A stretch of DNA of 64,000 nucleotides. It comes from Actinoalloteichus caeruleus DSM 43889. GTDB lineage: Bacteria; Actinomycetota; Actinomycetes; Mycobacteriales; Pseudonocardiaceae. Each line of letters starts with the position of its first letter. The first letter of the stretch is position 1. Both the position numbers and the translations under genes were made by a program. Shown piece by piece: positions 51,238-59,066 of the stretch. The notes beneath the pieces are model-generated. The model saw only the letters and a list, made by a program, of their open reading frames with translations, was not told where the DNA came from and ran no database searches. The stretch covers positions 3,968,001 through 4,032,000 of the forward strand of contig NZ_AUBJ02000001.1 of the NCBI RefSeq assembly GCF_000429185.2. Direction: 5' to 3'.

Positions 51238-52878
51238 GTGCCGGACTTCCGCGGTGACTTCGAGACTCACCTGACCCTGCGGGCGGACTCGGACCCCGGG
51301 CGGCTGGCGGCCTGGGCACGGGCGCACGACCTGAAGTTCACCCACATCCTGCTGTCCCAGGGGAGGACGGCGTCCCAGCCGATGCTCACCTACCCCGGCT
51401 GCGGATCACTCACCGAACAACGCGCCTCGGCGCGGACCTGGACGGACCGGCTGGCCCGGGACGGGTACGAGGTGGTGCGGGTCAAGATCGAGGCCGCCCC
51501 GTGGAACGCCGACGTACCCCTCACCGAGGAGGACGCCGCCACCCTGCCCACCCACTGCCACTTCGAACACCACGTGAAGCTGCTCCTGCCGGACGAGGAG
51601 ACCGTCCGACTGGTCACGAAGGTGGCCGCCGAGCACCGGGCCCGGGTGTCCAGGAACGCCCGCCGCCCAGCCACCGGGGGCGGCCACGAACGGTTCGTCA
51701 CCCAACGCTGCTACAAGGTCGGCCGCCAGACCGCCAGGGCGCGCCTGGACATGCTCCTGGACGGCCTCGGCGCCACCGGCTGCCCGGTGCTCGACGTCGA
51801 GGAGGAGTTCGTCGTCGTCGACGACAACCCCGCCGTCGACGACGGGTGGTTCGAGCGGAGCTACCACCAGATGGCGTCCTCCTGGCGGCTCTTCCAGGGC
51901 GTCCCGCTCGCCAGGGACGAGTTCACCGACGGCGTGCCCCCGACCCCGGCCAGGGGCACCGCCCGGTTCCCCGCCACCTACCTGCCCGTGACCCACGGAA
52001 CCGGCGCCACCCAGGCCCCCATCTTCGACCCCGCGCTCAAGCAGTACGACCGGGCCTTCCGCGCCGGTGAGCCCGCCTTCACCGACGCGCTGACGGGACA
52101 ACGCTGGTTCCACACCCGGCGACTGGTCATGGACCACCTGTTGCGGGTCGTCAGCCGGTCCAGCTGGGCCGAACACCTCCTGCTCCGGGGGAGCAGGCTG
52201 CTCAAGGCCTGGCTGCCGGAGGCGAGGGAACCCGGCGACCTCGACTTCGTCGTGTTCCCCCACAAGATCAACCCGACCAGCCCGTGGGCCGAGAGCTTCT
52301 TCGACCAGTTCGTCACCGCCGTCGCCGCGGCACCCATCCTGGACCGGACGATCCGCCTCGACACCGACGACGTCGCCGTGGATCCCATCTGGACCTACGA
52401 ACGCGCTGAGGGCCGCCGGCTCGTCATCCCGTGGCGTGCGCCGGGGCTGCCCTCGGGCAGCGTGCAGCTCGACTTCGTGTTCAACGAGGAGCTCCGCGAC
52501 CGCCCGGTGATCACGCGCCTCGCCCCCTTCGACGGTGACGCACCCATCCCACTGGCCACGGCCAGCCCCGGGCTCTCGCTCGCCTGGAAGATCCTCTGGC
52601 TCGCGAGCGACTCCTACCCGCAGGGCAAGGACCTCTACGACGCCGTCCTGCTCGCCGAGACGTACCCGCTGCGGCTGGACCTGCTCCGCCGGGTCCTCCG
52701 CCCGGAGCTGGAGCGGGGCGCCGACGACTTCGACGCCTCCGCGATCCTGGCGTTGGAGGTGGACTGGGCGGAGTTCGTGGCCGAGTACCCCACCATCGTC
52801 GGAGACGCCGACCTGTGGCTGCGCCGCCTCGCCGAAGCGCTGGCACCCACGTTCCGCCCGCGAACGGTGGCCAGGTGA
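51238..52878 (+). CDS. Two-domain protein with AbiEii-type nucleotidyltransferase half
   Basis: A 546-aa protein. Residues 1-230 form a domain I cannot name (FRGDFETHLTLRADSDPG, DLKFTHILLSQGRTASQPML, YEVVRVKIEAAPWNADVPL, HCHFEHHVKLLLPDEETV). The His-rich strands hint at a phosphate- or metal-binding fold. Residues ~290-540 match the AbiEii/type IV toxin nucleotidyltransferase family: RLVMDHLLRVVSRSS, a GS motif LLLRGSRLLKAW, catalytic DLDF (D334 and D336), then LPSGSVQLDFVF, and LAWKILWLASDSYPQGKDLYDAVLL. No AbiEi-like antitoxin gene is adjacent. GTG 51238 has GGGGAG upstream; ATG 51223 is possible. Confidence 0.78.
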   Translation: MPDFRGDFETHLTLRADSDPGRLAAWARAHDLKFTHILLSQGRTASQPMLTYPGCGSLTEQRASARTWTDRLARDGYEVVRVKIEAAPWNADVPLTEEDAATLPTHCHFEHHVKLLLPDEETVRLVTKVAAEHRARVSRNARRPATGGGHERFVTQRCYKVGRQTARARLDMLLDGLGATGCPVLDVEEEFVVVDDNPAVDDGWFERSYHQMASSWRLFQGVPLARDEFTDGVPPTPARGTARFPATYLPVTHGTGATQAPIFDPALKQYDRAFRAGEPAFTDALTGQRWFHTRRLVMDHLLRVVSRSSWAEHLLLRGSRLLKAWLPEAREPGDLDFVVFPHKINPTSPWAESFFDQFVTAVAAAPILDRTIRLDTDDVAVDPIWTYERAEGRRLVIPWRAPGLPSGSVQLDFVFNEELRDRPVITRLAPFDGDAPIPLATASPGLSLAWKILWLASDSYPQGKDLYDAVLLAETYPLRLDLLRRVLRPELERGADDFDASAILALEVDWAEFVAEYPTIVGDADLWLRRLAEALAPTFRPRTVAR

Positions 52879-53131
52879 ACGGCGCGGCGCTCCGGCTCCG
52901 ACGAAGCGTCCGGGCGCGGTCGGTGGCCGGTGCCGCCCTCGAACCCCGGGTCGAACGCCGTGTCGAGCGAGGACGCCCTTGCCTTCGACAGCGGCGCGTT
53001 GTTTGACTCGGATGCGGACATGACGACGTTGTCCTCCCCACCGCTGGCCCACCCGCCGGGTGACGGGCCGCGCGGCTCCGCCGCCACCCGTCGACGTCGT
53101 CCCCGGCCTCGGAGCAGCGGAAGTGGTGACC

Positions 53132-53848
53132 ATGTCGACGAGGACACGTTCCCCCCTCACCGCCGTGCTGGCCCTGGTGCTCACGGTGCTGGTCGGCTCG
53201 CCGGCGGCCGGTGCCGCCCCACCGGTCCTCCACGCCGAGCCGACCCGGGTCATGGCGCTCGGCGACTCGATCACGGGCTCCCCGGGCTGCTGGCGGGCCC
53301 TGTTGTGGCGTGACCTCCAGGAATCCGGTCACCAGGACGTGGACTTCGTGGGCACGCGTGCCCCGCAGGGCTGCGGGTTCCCGTACGACGGCGAGCACGA
53401 GGGTCACGGTGGCGCTCTCGTCACCGAGGTCGCCAGGCAGAACGCGCTCCCCGGTTGGCTGGCCGCCACCGGCCCCGATGTCGTCCTCATGCACTTCGGC
53501 ACCAACGACGTGTGGAGCTCCCGCTCCACCGAGGAGATCCTCGGCGCCTACGACGTCCTCCTCGGCCAGATGCGGACGGCGAACCCGGAGATCCGGCTGG
53601 TCGTCGCCCAGATCCTGCCGATGGACGCGCCGAACTGCCCCGAGTGCGCCCAGCGGGTGGTGGACCTGAACGCCTCCGTCCCGGCGTGGGCTGCCGACCG
53701 GAGCACAGCGGACTCGCCGGTGCTGGTCGCCGACCACTGGACCGGTTTCGACACGGACCTCCACACCTACGACGGTGTGCACCCCAACGCGGACGGGGAC
53801 CGGCGGATGGCCGACACCTGGTACGCGGCTCTGACCCCACTGCTCTGA
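53132..53848 (+). CDS. Secreted SGNH/GDSL esterase
   Basis: A 238-aa protein with a signal peptide (SPLTAVLALVLTVLVGSPAAGA, cleavage near residue 30). Mature SGNH hydrolase blocks: I VMALGDSITGSPGCW with the nucleophilic Ser, II around GFPYDGEHEGHGGALV, III VLMHFGTNDVWS, and V DGVHPNADG with the catalytic Asp-xx-His. Closest in kind to carbohydrate esterase family 3 (acetylxylan esterases) of actinomycetes, so it probably deacetylates polysaccharides outside the cell. Four cysteines may form disulphides. ATG 53132 was chosen as the start of the signal peptide. Confidence 0.9.
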   Translation: MSTRTRSPLTAVLALVLTVLVGSPAAGAAPPVLHAEPTRVMALGDSITGSPGCWRALLWRDLQESGHQDVDFVGTRAPQGCGFPYDGEHEGHGGALVTEVARQNALPGWLAATGPDVVLMHFGTNDVWSSRSTEEILGAYDVLLGQMRTANPEIRLVVAQILPMDAPNCPECAQRVVDLNASVPAWAADRSTADSPVLVADHWTGFDTDLHTYDGVHPNADGDRRMADTWYAALTPLL

Positions 53849-53961
53849 GCCCGGGGCGGCGGAGCCCCTCAGGGCGGTGATGGCGCGGTCCCAACTCGCT
53901 CGGTCACGGCGCGGCGATCGCCAGCGGACACGACCGCCAGGTCGCGCACTCGACATTGTCG

Positions 53962-53980
53962 GTACCGAACAGTACCGTAC
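53962..53980. promoter_or_regulatory. Putative TetR operator upstream of DUF4287 gene
   Basis: GTACCGAACAGTACCGTAC, 17 of 19 bases identical to the element at 55213-55231 in front of the TetR gene. It lies 60 nt before the DUF4287 start. Confidence 0.65.
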
Positions 53981-54040
53981 TTTCGTTACCGCGACCACGA
54001 GCACCGGTCCGGTCGACGACACCCGGACCAGGAGGAACAC

Positions 54041-54331
54041 ATGTCCTTTCAGGCCTACCTCGACACCATCGAGCGCAAGACGGGGCTCACGCCACGGCAA
54101 CTACTCGACATCGCGCGATCCAAGGGCTACGACGACCCCTCGGTGAAGGCGGGCGTGATCCTCGACTGGCTCCGCACCGACTACGGCCTGGGACGCGGCC
54201 ACGGCATGGCGCTGGTGCACGTCATCAGGAAGGGACCCCGGATCGACGCGAAGCACGTCGGAACCACGGGGTCGCACCGGGACGAGTCGGAGATCCTCTG
54301 GCTGGACGGCAGGGAGACCCGACCCTCCTGA
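54041..54331 (+). CDS. DUF4287-domain protein
   Basis: A 96-aa protein. The first ~60 residues are the DUF4287 domain (MSFQAYLDTIERKTGLTPRQ, GVILDWLRTDYGLGRGHGMA), followed by an extra polar tail (HVGTTGSHRDESEILWLDG). DUF4287 is found alone or joined to DUF5655; function unknown. ATG has AGGAGG upstream. The promoter carries a copy of the operator seen at the TetR gene, so it is likely part of that small regulon. Confidence 0.88.
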   Translation: MSFQAYLDTIERKTGLTPRQLLDIARSKGYDDPSVKAGVILDWLRTDYGLGRGHGMALVHVIRKGPRIDAKHVGTTGSHRDESEILWLDGRETRPS

Positions 54332-54426
54332 GCGTCGCGCCCACTCCGCCACCACTCGGACACCGCGGCCAGGGGGACTCCACCACGCACGACGACTGGG
54401 GCGGGGAGCCCCGACCAGCGCGGACA

Positions 54427-54454
54427 CCGGCTCGGCCGAGACCGGCCGAGCCGG
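54427..54454. terminator. Bidirectional hairpin between DUF4287 and TetR genes
   Basis: An 11-bp perfect stem, CCGGCTCGGCC with GGCCGAGCCGG, and a 6-nt loop, located between two convergent genes. Confidence 0.65.
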
Positions 54455-54548
54455 GCCCAGCGGGCGGGCGCTCCTCCACGAACCGGTCCCGCCGGCGCGG
54501 AGTGGGCCGCCCCCTCCCCGGAGCCTCCCCAACCTCCTCGTCGACGGC

Positions 54549-55199
54549 TCAGCCGACCACCGCGTCACGTCGGTAGGCGCGCAGGAAGGCCTCGACACCG
54601 GCGTCGAGGGCCGGCGCCAGCTCCGCTTCGGAGACCGGCCTGGTCGCGGCGGCGAACATCGTCTGGTTGCTGGGGATCCAGAGCAGCATCCCCGCGAAGT
54701 GGTTCGCCGCCAGCACCGGCTCCGGCACATCCAGCAGACCACGGACGTCGAGCACGGAGAGGCAACGACCCACGGCGTCGAGCATCGGGAGGAAACCCCG
54801 TTCCCAGTAGAGGAGCCCGAGCTGGGGGAACCGGGTCGCCTCGGCGATGACCAGGCGCCGGAGCTGTTGGACACGGGGGTTCATGATCGAACGGGCGAAC
54901 CGCTCAGCCAGCGCCCGCACCGCCTCCTCGGCGGTGCCCACCTCGGCCATGCGCTCCACGAGCGGCAGGAACGGGTTGTGGACCCGGTCGCACTCGGCGC
55001 GGATCAGCGCGGTGAACACACCCTCCTTGTCCCCGAAGGCCTTGTACAGCGTCTGTTTCGAGACCGACGCGGCGGCGGCGAGCTGGTCCGTCGAGGTTCC
55101 CACGTAGCCGTTGGCGACGAAGGCCTCGAGCGCGCGCTCGAGCATGAGTTCGCGCTTGGCCTCGCTCCTCGACCCCTCGGCGGACACCGACTCAGCCAT
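54549..55199 (-). CDS. TetR-family repressor
   Basis: A 216-aa regulator. The N-terminal helix-turn-helix is TSTDQLAAAASVSKQTLYKAFGDKEGVFTAL. The C-terminal ligand domain includes RAECDRVHNPFLPLVERM and MNPRVQQLRRLVIAEATRFPQLG, the AefR-like TetR_C type. Ligand unknown. ATG 55199 has GGAGGT nine bases upstream. The 76-nt gap to the divergent hydrolase gene carries two palindrome-type elements, and a matching element precedes the DUF4287 gene. It therefore probably represses itself, the hydrolase and DUF4287. Confidence 0.9.
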   Translation of the reverse strand: MAESVSAEGSRSEAKRELMLERALEAFVANGYVGTSTDQLAAAASVSKQTLYKAFGDKEGVFTALIRAECDRVHNPFLPLVERMAEVGTAEEAVRALAERFARSIMNPRVQQLRRLVIAEATRFPQLGLLYWERGFLPMLDAVGRCLSVLDVRGLLDVPEPVLAANHFAGMLLWIPSNQTMFAAATRPVSEAELAPALDAGVEAFLRAYRRDAVVG

Positions 55200-55212
55200 G
55201 TTGACCTCCAGA

Positions 55213-55231
55213 GTACTGAACAGTACTGTAC
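55213..55231. promoter_or_regulatory. Putative TetR operator 1
   Basis: GTACTGAACAGTACTGTAC, close to the TetR start and 17/19 identical to the element at 53962-53980. Confidence 0.65.
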
Positions 55232-55240
55232 TGACGCCAG

Positions 55241-55256
55241 AGTACCGATCGGTACT
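55241..55256. promoter_or_regulatory. Putative TetR operator 2 (perfect palindrome)
   Basis: AGTACCGATCGGTACT, perfectly self-complementary over 16 bp, 20 nt upstream of the hydrolase start. It shares the GTAC half-site with operator 1. Confidence 0.65.
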
Positions 55257-55275
55257 CACGTCGATGAGGAGCATA

Positions 55276-56112
55276 GTGACCACTCACACCGTGACGAGCG
55301 CCGATGGAACCCGCATCGCCTTCAGCGCGACCGGACCCGCCGACGCGCCCGTCGTCATCAGCGTGGACGGGGCGACGATGTTCCGGGCGATGGACTTCAG
55401 CGGCGGCGAGGTCGGCCGGCAGCTGGGCCACGCCTTCCGCTTCGTCACCTACGACAGGCGGGGACGAGGCGAGAGCGGGGACACCCCTCCCTACGCGGTC
55501 GAGCGGGAGATCGAGGACATCGCCGCCCTGATCGACCACCTCGGAGGACGCGCTTCCCTGTTCGGGGTCTCCTCCGGCGCGGTGCTGGCCCTCCGAGCCG
55601 TCAAGGCGGGTCTCCCGGTCGACGCCCTCGCCTGCTACGAGCCACCCTTCGTCGTCTCCTCCGACCGCGAGCCGGTCGCACCCGACTACGTCGAACGCCT
55701 GGACCGCGCGGTGGCCGACGGCCGCCCGGGTGACGCGGTCCGGCTGCTCATGACCGAGGCGGCCCTGACACCGGCGTCGGTCGTGGACAGCATGGTCGAG
55801 CAGCCGTTCTGGCCAGCGCTGGAAGGAATCGGTCACACGGTCGCCTACGACGGCCGCATCATGGGCGACACAATGCGGGGACGGCCGGAGGCGCTCGACG
55901 TCTTCCGCGACGTCGAAACCCCCACCCTCGTCCTCCGCGGCGGAGCCAGCGACACCTGGATGGCGAAGGCCGTGGAGGAGTTGGCGGAACGGCTCCCCAA
56001 CGCCACGGTGGAGCTGCTGCCCGGCCAGACCCACCAGGTCGACCCGAGCGAACTCGCCGCCGCCCTCCTCCGGTACCTCTCGTCGGCGCTCACCGACCCG
56101 ACGCCTGCGTGA
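55276..56112 (+). CDS. Alpha/beta hydrolase under TetR control
   Basis: A 278-aa cytoplasmic hydrolase with an intact triad: nucleophile Ser in SLFGVSSGAVLALRA, Asp in LRGGASDTWMAKA, His in LLPGQTHQVDPSE. The lid region (SMVEQPFWPALEGIGHTVAYD) is typical of the esterase/haloperoxidase-like group that is often paired with TetR repressors. The SDGTRIAFSATGP-type N-terminus supports GTG 55276, which follows GAGGAG. Substrate unknown, probably an ester or lactone sensed by the adjacent TetR protein. Confidence 0.9.
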   Translation: MTTHTVTSADGTRIAFSATGPADAPVVISVDGATMFRAMDFSGGEVGRQLGHAFRFVTYDRRGRGESGDTPPYAVEREIEDIAALIDHLGGRASLFGVSSGAVLALRAVKAGLPVDALACYEPPFVVSSDREPVAPDYVERLDRAVADGRPGDAVRLLMTEAALTPASVVDSMVEQPFWPALEGIGHTVAYDGRIMGDTMRGRPEALDVFRDVETPTLVLRGGASDTWMAKAVEELAERLPNATVELLPGQTHQVDPSELAAALLRYLSSALTDPTPA

Positions 56113-56133
56113 CGGAGGAGCCGGTGCTCCGTC
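56111..56133 (+). terminator. Hairpin at the end of the hydrolase gene
   Basis: GACGGAG pairs with CTCCGTC across a 9-nt loop, starting inside the stop codon. A modest 7-bp stem. Confidence 0.45.
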
Positions 56134-56447
56134 CGAGCAGGCGTGGTGACGCCGCGAGATGAGGGCTTCGCCCCGGGCGGCGGCCAGGCCCCGGGGCGGT
56201 GAGCACGGGGGTGGGGCTTGGCACTCACCCCCGTGGAGGGCTGCGGCGGGCGGCGGATCAGGACGTCGGCGTCCCGCCGGCCGCGCTGCCTCCACCCGAA
56301 CCCGCGGCCAGCCCACCGACCGACCGCCCGTCAGCGCCCCGGGTGGTCCACCATCCCGCCCCCGCTCCTCGGAGGTCGGTCACGGCCTGACCGGCGCGAC
56401 CCGGCTCCACCGCGTCGGGAGAGCCGTCGCCTGGTAGGGCGCTCGTC
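56113..56447. other. Convergent intergenic region
   Basis: 335 nt between the hydrolase and msrA stops. Apart from the hairpin at its left edge I see no gene, repeat or regulatory site. Confidence 0.4.
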
Positions 56448-57116
56448 TCAGGCGTCGCCGGTGGCCAGGCCGACCGGGCAGCTCACCCCGGTGCCGCCGA
56501 TACCGCAGTAGCCGTTCGGGTTCTTCCCCTCGGACAGGTACTGCTGGTGGTAGGTCTCCGCGTAGTAGAAGTCCCGCAGCGGTTCGATCTCCGTGGTGAT
56601 GGTGCCGTGGCCCGCCTGGGAGAGCGCGCGCTGGTACTCGTCCCTGCTGGCCAGCGCCTCGGCCCGCTGCGCGTCGCCGGTGGTGTACACGGCCGACCGG
56701 TACTGGGTGCCCACGTCGTTGCCCTGCCGCATTCCCTGCGTCGGGTCGTGCCCCTCCCAGAAGACCCGCAGCAGCTCGGCGTAGGACACCTCGGCCGGGT
56801 CGAACACCACCAGCACCGCCTCGGTGTGCCCGGTGAGCCCGGAGCACACCTCCTCGTAGGTGGGGTTGGGGGTGCTGCCGCCCGCGTAGCCGACCGCCGT
56901 CGACCACACCCCGGGGGTGCGCCAGAAGGTGCGCTCCGCTCCCCAGAAGCAGCCCATGCCGAACACGGCCGTCGCCATCCCCGCCGGGAACGGCGGGGTG
57001 ATGCGCCGTTCCGGCCACACCGCGTGCCACTCGTGCACCGCCATCGCCTCCGCCCGCCCGGGCAGGGCGGACGCGGCGTCGACCGGGGTGCTCACACGCT
57101 GACCGAACCACGTCAT
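56448..57116 (-). CDS. msrA: Peptide-methionine (S)-S-oxide reductase
   Basis: A 222-aa cytoplasmic repair enzyme that reduces methionine-S-sulfoxide in proteins and free form. Catalytic Cys lies in [29 protein letters not shown]. Other landmarks are [35 protein letters not shown] and [23 protein letters not shown]. The C-terminal Cys residues ([12 protein letters not shown]) are resolving cysteines. The N-terminus has ~45 residues before the core, as in other actinobacterial forms. ATG 57116 lies seven bases after TACAGT (leaderless pattern). Confidence 0.95.
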   Translation of the reverse strand: MTWFGQRVSTPVDAASALPGRAEAMAVHEWHAVWPERRITPPFPAGMATAVFGMGCFWGAERTFWRTPGVWSTAVGYAGGSTPNPTYEEVCSGLTGHTEAVLVVFDPAEVSYAELLRVFWEGHDPTQGMRQGNDVGTQYRSAVYTTGDAQRAEALASRDEYQRALSQAGHGTITTEIEPLRDFYYAETYHQQYLSEGKNPNGYCGIGGTGVSCPVGLATGDA

Positions 57117-57123
57117 GGCGCCC

Positions 57124-57129
57124 ACTGTA
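57124..57129 (-). promoter_or_regulatory. -10-like hexamer of msrA
   Basis: TACAGT on the minus strand, seven bases, then ATG at 57116. Leaderless pattern. Confidence 0.45.
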
Positions 57130-57198
57130 CGGACGGTGTCGCACCGGAACCAGGGACCGGCTGCGCGGAGGACCGGCCATCTTGCAGTATCAGGGGTG

Positions 57199-57972
57199 AT
57201 GATGCCACCAGCGCCAGGCGCCGGTCCCCGAACACCGCCGCCGCCACCCGGCAGTCCCGTCGAGCCGCCGCGGGGCCGGCCACCTCGGCTGCCCGCGCCG
57301 ACGCCGCCGGACCCGCCGCGCCGCCGGCCGGGGTGGATCGGGCAGGCCGTCACCCTCACGGCACTGGCCGTGGTGGCCGCCGCCGCGATCCTGGTGTGGG
57401 GGTGGGGAGCCGACCCCGCGGTGGAGGAGGCGAAGGAACGCATCCCCCAGCCCGTCGACCTCGACCCGCGCCGTCCCGAAGCTCTCCTGGAACCCACCCC
57501 GATGACCGAGCCCGAGGGTGAGGTCCTCGTGGAGCAGCGGCTGACGGAGGCCGAGCTGGACGACAACACCGTGCTGCCGCCCGAGGAGTTCGACCTCCTC
57601 GTGGAGGGTGGCCTGGTCCAGGCGGACTTCCACATCACGCGGGACCCGGAGACCGACACCACCACCGGGTTGTCCCTGTTCACCGTGAGCACCGAGCACG
57701 ACCCGGCGGACCTGCTCGCGGAGATCACCGGCCTCTACCGGGGAGCCGGCTACCGGTCGACCCCCGCCGAGCACGACAATGTGCGACTCCAGGTGCTCGA
57801 CGATCCGGCGATCACCGAGCAGGTCACCTACCGGGCCCACTACCTGGTCGGCCACCGCGTCGTCCGGGTCGAGGCCTACGGCACGGACCGGACCGCCGTC
57901 GCGGACCGGTTCACGACGTTGTTGGACCGACAGTGCCAGGACTTCCCCGCCGACGACCCCCAGGCTGGCTGA
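57199..57972 (+). CDS. Hypothetical single-pass membrane protein
   Basis: A 257-aa protein with a very Pro-rich N-terminus (residues 1-48), one membrane helix ([21 protein letters not shown]) and an extracellular domain of ~180 residues ([64 protein letters not shown]). No named family. Likely an exported sensor or partner domain. It starts an operon with the membrane protein and acyltransferase downstream (TGATG overlap with the next gene). Start uncertain among GTG 57196, ATG 57199 and ATG 57202. Confidence 0.75.
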   Translation: MMPPAPGAGPRTPPPPPGSPVEPPRGRPPRLPAPTPPDPPRRRPGWIGQAVTLTALAVVAAAAILVWGWGADPAVEEAKERIPQPVDLDPRRPEALLEPTPMTEPEGEVLVEQRLTEAELDDNTVLPPEEFDLLVEGGLVQADFHITRDPETDTTTGLSLFTVSTEHDPADLLAEITGLYRGAGYRSTPAEHDNVRLQVLDDPAITEQVTYRAHYLVGHRVVRVEAYGTDRTAVADRFTTLLDRQCQDFPADDPQAG

Positions 57973-59066
57973 TGGCGATGAACCAGACCAACACCCCGAC
58001 GCCGCCCACCCCGGTGGCACCACCGCCAGCCGGTGCCGGCGTCACCTCGCCGATCGTGGTGGTGCGCGCGGCCGCCACGGTCCTCGTCGTGTACGGGTTC
58101 CTCGTGGGGTTGTGGACGTCCCGCAGCGGTGAGTCCCTCTGGCTGGTCGACACCGTCCGCGAGTGGCTGAACCGGCCGCTGGGCATCGGGGAGGACTTCG
58201 GGGTCCTCGGCGTCATGCTGCTCCTGCTCGCCTTCGGCTACCAGGCGGCCGGGATGTCCGCCGCGGAGCGGTCCCCGGGGCGGCTCGGGCTGGCCGCGCT
58301 CCGCCTCTACCTGCCGGTGGCGGTCGCGGTGGTGTTGGCGGCCGCGGCGCTGCTGGTCGGCGCGACGGTGTGGGTGGCACCGGATGCCGGGGAGGTCAGC
58401 GTCGCCGACTACCTCGGCAACCTGGTGTGGGCCCCCCACCTGGTCGGGGACGCGATCCGGCTGGTCCCGCTCGCCTGGGTGCCGCTGCTGGCCATCCTGG
58501 CCCTCGCCATGGCCGCCGCGTCGGCGCCGCTGCGGGCCGGGGCGCACTGGGTGCCGCTGGGCTGTCAGCTCGCCGCCACCGGTCTGCTGGTCTGGCTGGG
58601 TCTCGCGGTGCCCGAGCTGGCGAGGCTCGGCGTGGTGGCCAGCTTCCTCCCCCTGGTCATCCTCGGCCAGATCGTCTGGAGCTGCCGCGACAACGGCATG
58701 CCGACCTGGGTGGGGGTCCTGCTCGGCACGGGTTGCTGGGCGGTGGTGGCCCTGGCCGAACCGGCCTACCCGGAACTCGACAACTGGTGGTACCCGCTGA
58801 CCACGGTGTTCGCCGTGCTGTTCTTCCTGGTCGCCGTGCAGTGCGCCGGCCCGGTCTCCCAGGCCGTGGCGAGATCCGCCCCCGCCCGCTGGCTGTCCTC
58901 CCGCAGCGAGTGGTTGTTGGTGTTGCTCGGCGTCGTCGGGTTCGCCGCCACCGACCTCCTCACCGCGGCCCTGCCCCCGGCCGTGGCGTTGCCGTTGGCC
59001 GTGGCCCTGCTGTGCGGAGCCGCCGAGCTGTGCCACCTGGTGACCAGAGCCCGGCGCGCAGGGTGA
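57972..59066 (+). CDS. Ten-helix membrane protein related to acyltransferase-3
   Basis: A 364-aa polytopic protein with about ten helices and a Pro/Thr-rich N-terminus. The layout resembles the adjacent acyltransferases, e.g. IVVVRAAATVLVVYGFLVGLW in place of their first helix, and WAPHLVGDAIRLVPLAWVPLLAILALA. However, the Arg-His pair and the LLRR...LPAFW motif are missing, so it may be a degenerate, non-catalytic relative. ATG overlaps the upstream stop (TGATG), and its own stop overlaps the next start (GTGA), so three genes form a tightly coupled operon. Confidence 0.75.
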   Translation: MAMNQTNTPTPPTPVAPPPAGAGVTSPIVVVRAAATVLVVYGFLVGLWTSRSGESLWLVDTVREWLNRPLGIGEDFGVLGVMLLLLAFGYQAAGMSAAERSPGRLGLAALRLYLPVAVAVVLAAAALLVGATVWVAPDAGEVSVADYLGNLVWAPHLVGDAIRLVPLAWVPLLAILALAMAAASAPLRAGAHWVPLGCQLAATGLLVWLGLAVPELARLGVVASFLPLVILGQIVWSCRDNGMPTWVGVLLGTGCWAVVALAEPAYPELDNWWYPLTTVFAVLFFLVAVQCAGPVSQAVARSAPARWLSSRSEWLLVLLGVVGFAATDLLTAALPPAVALPLAVALLCGAAELCHLVTRARRAG

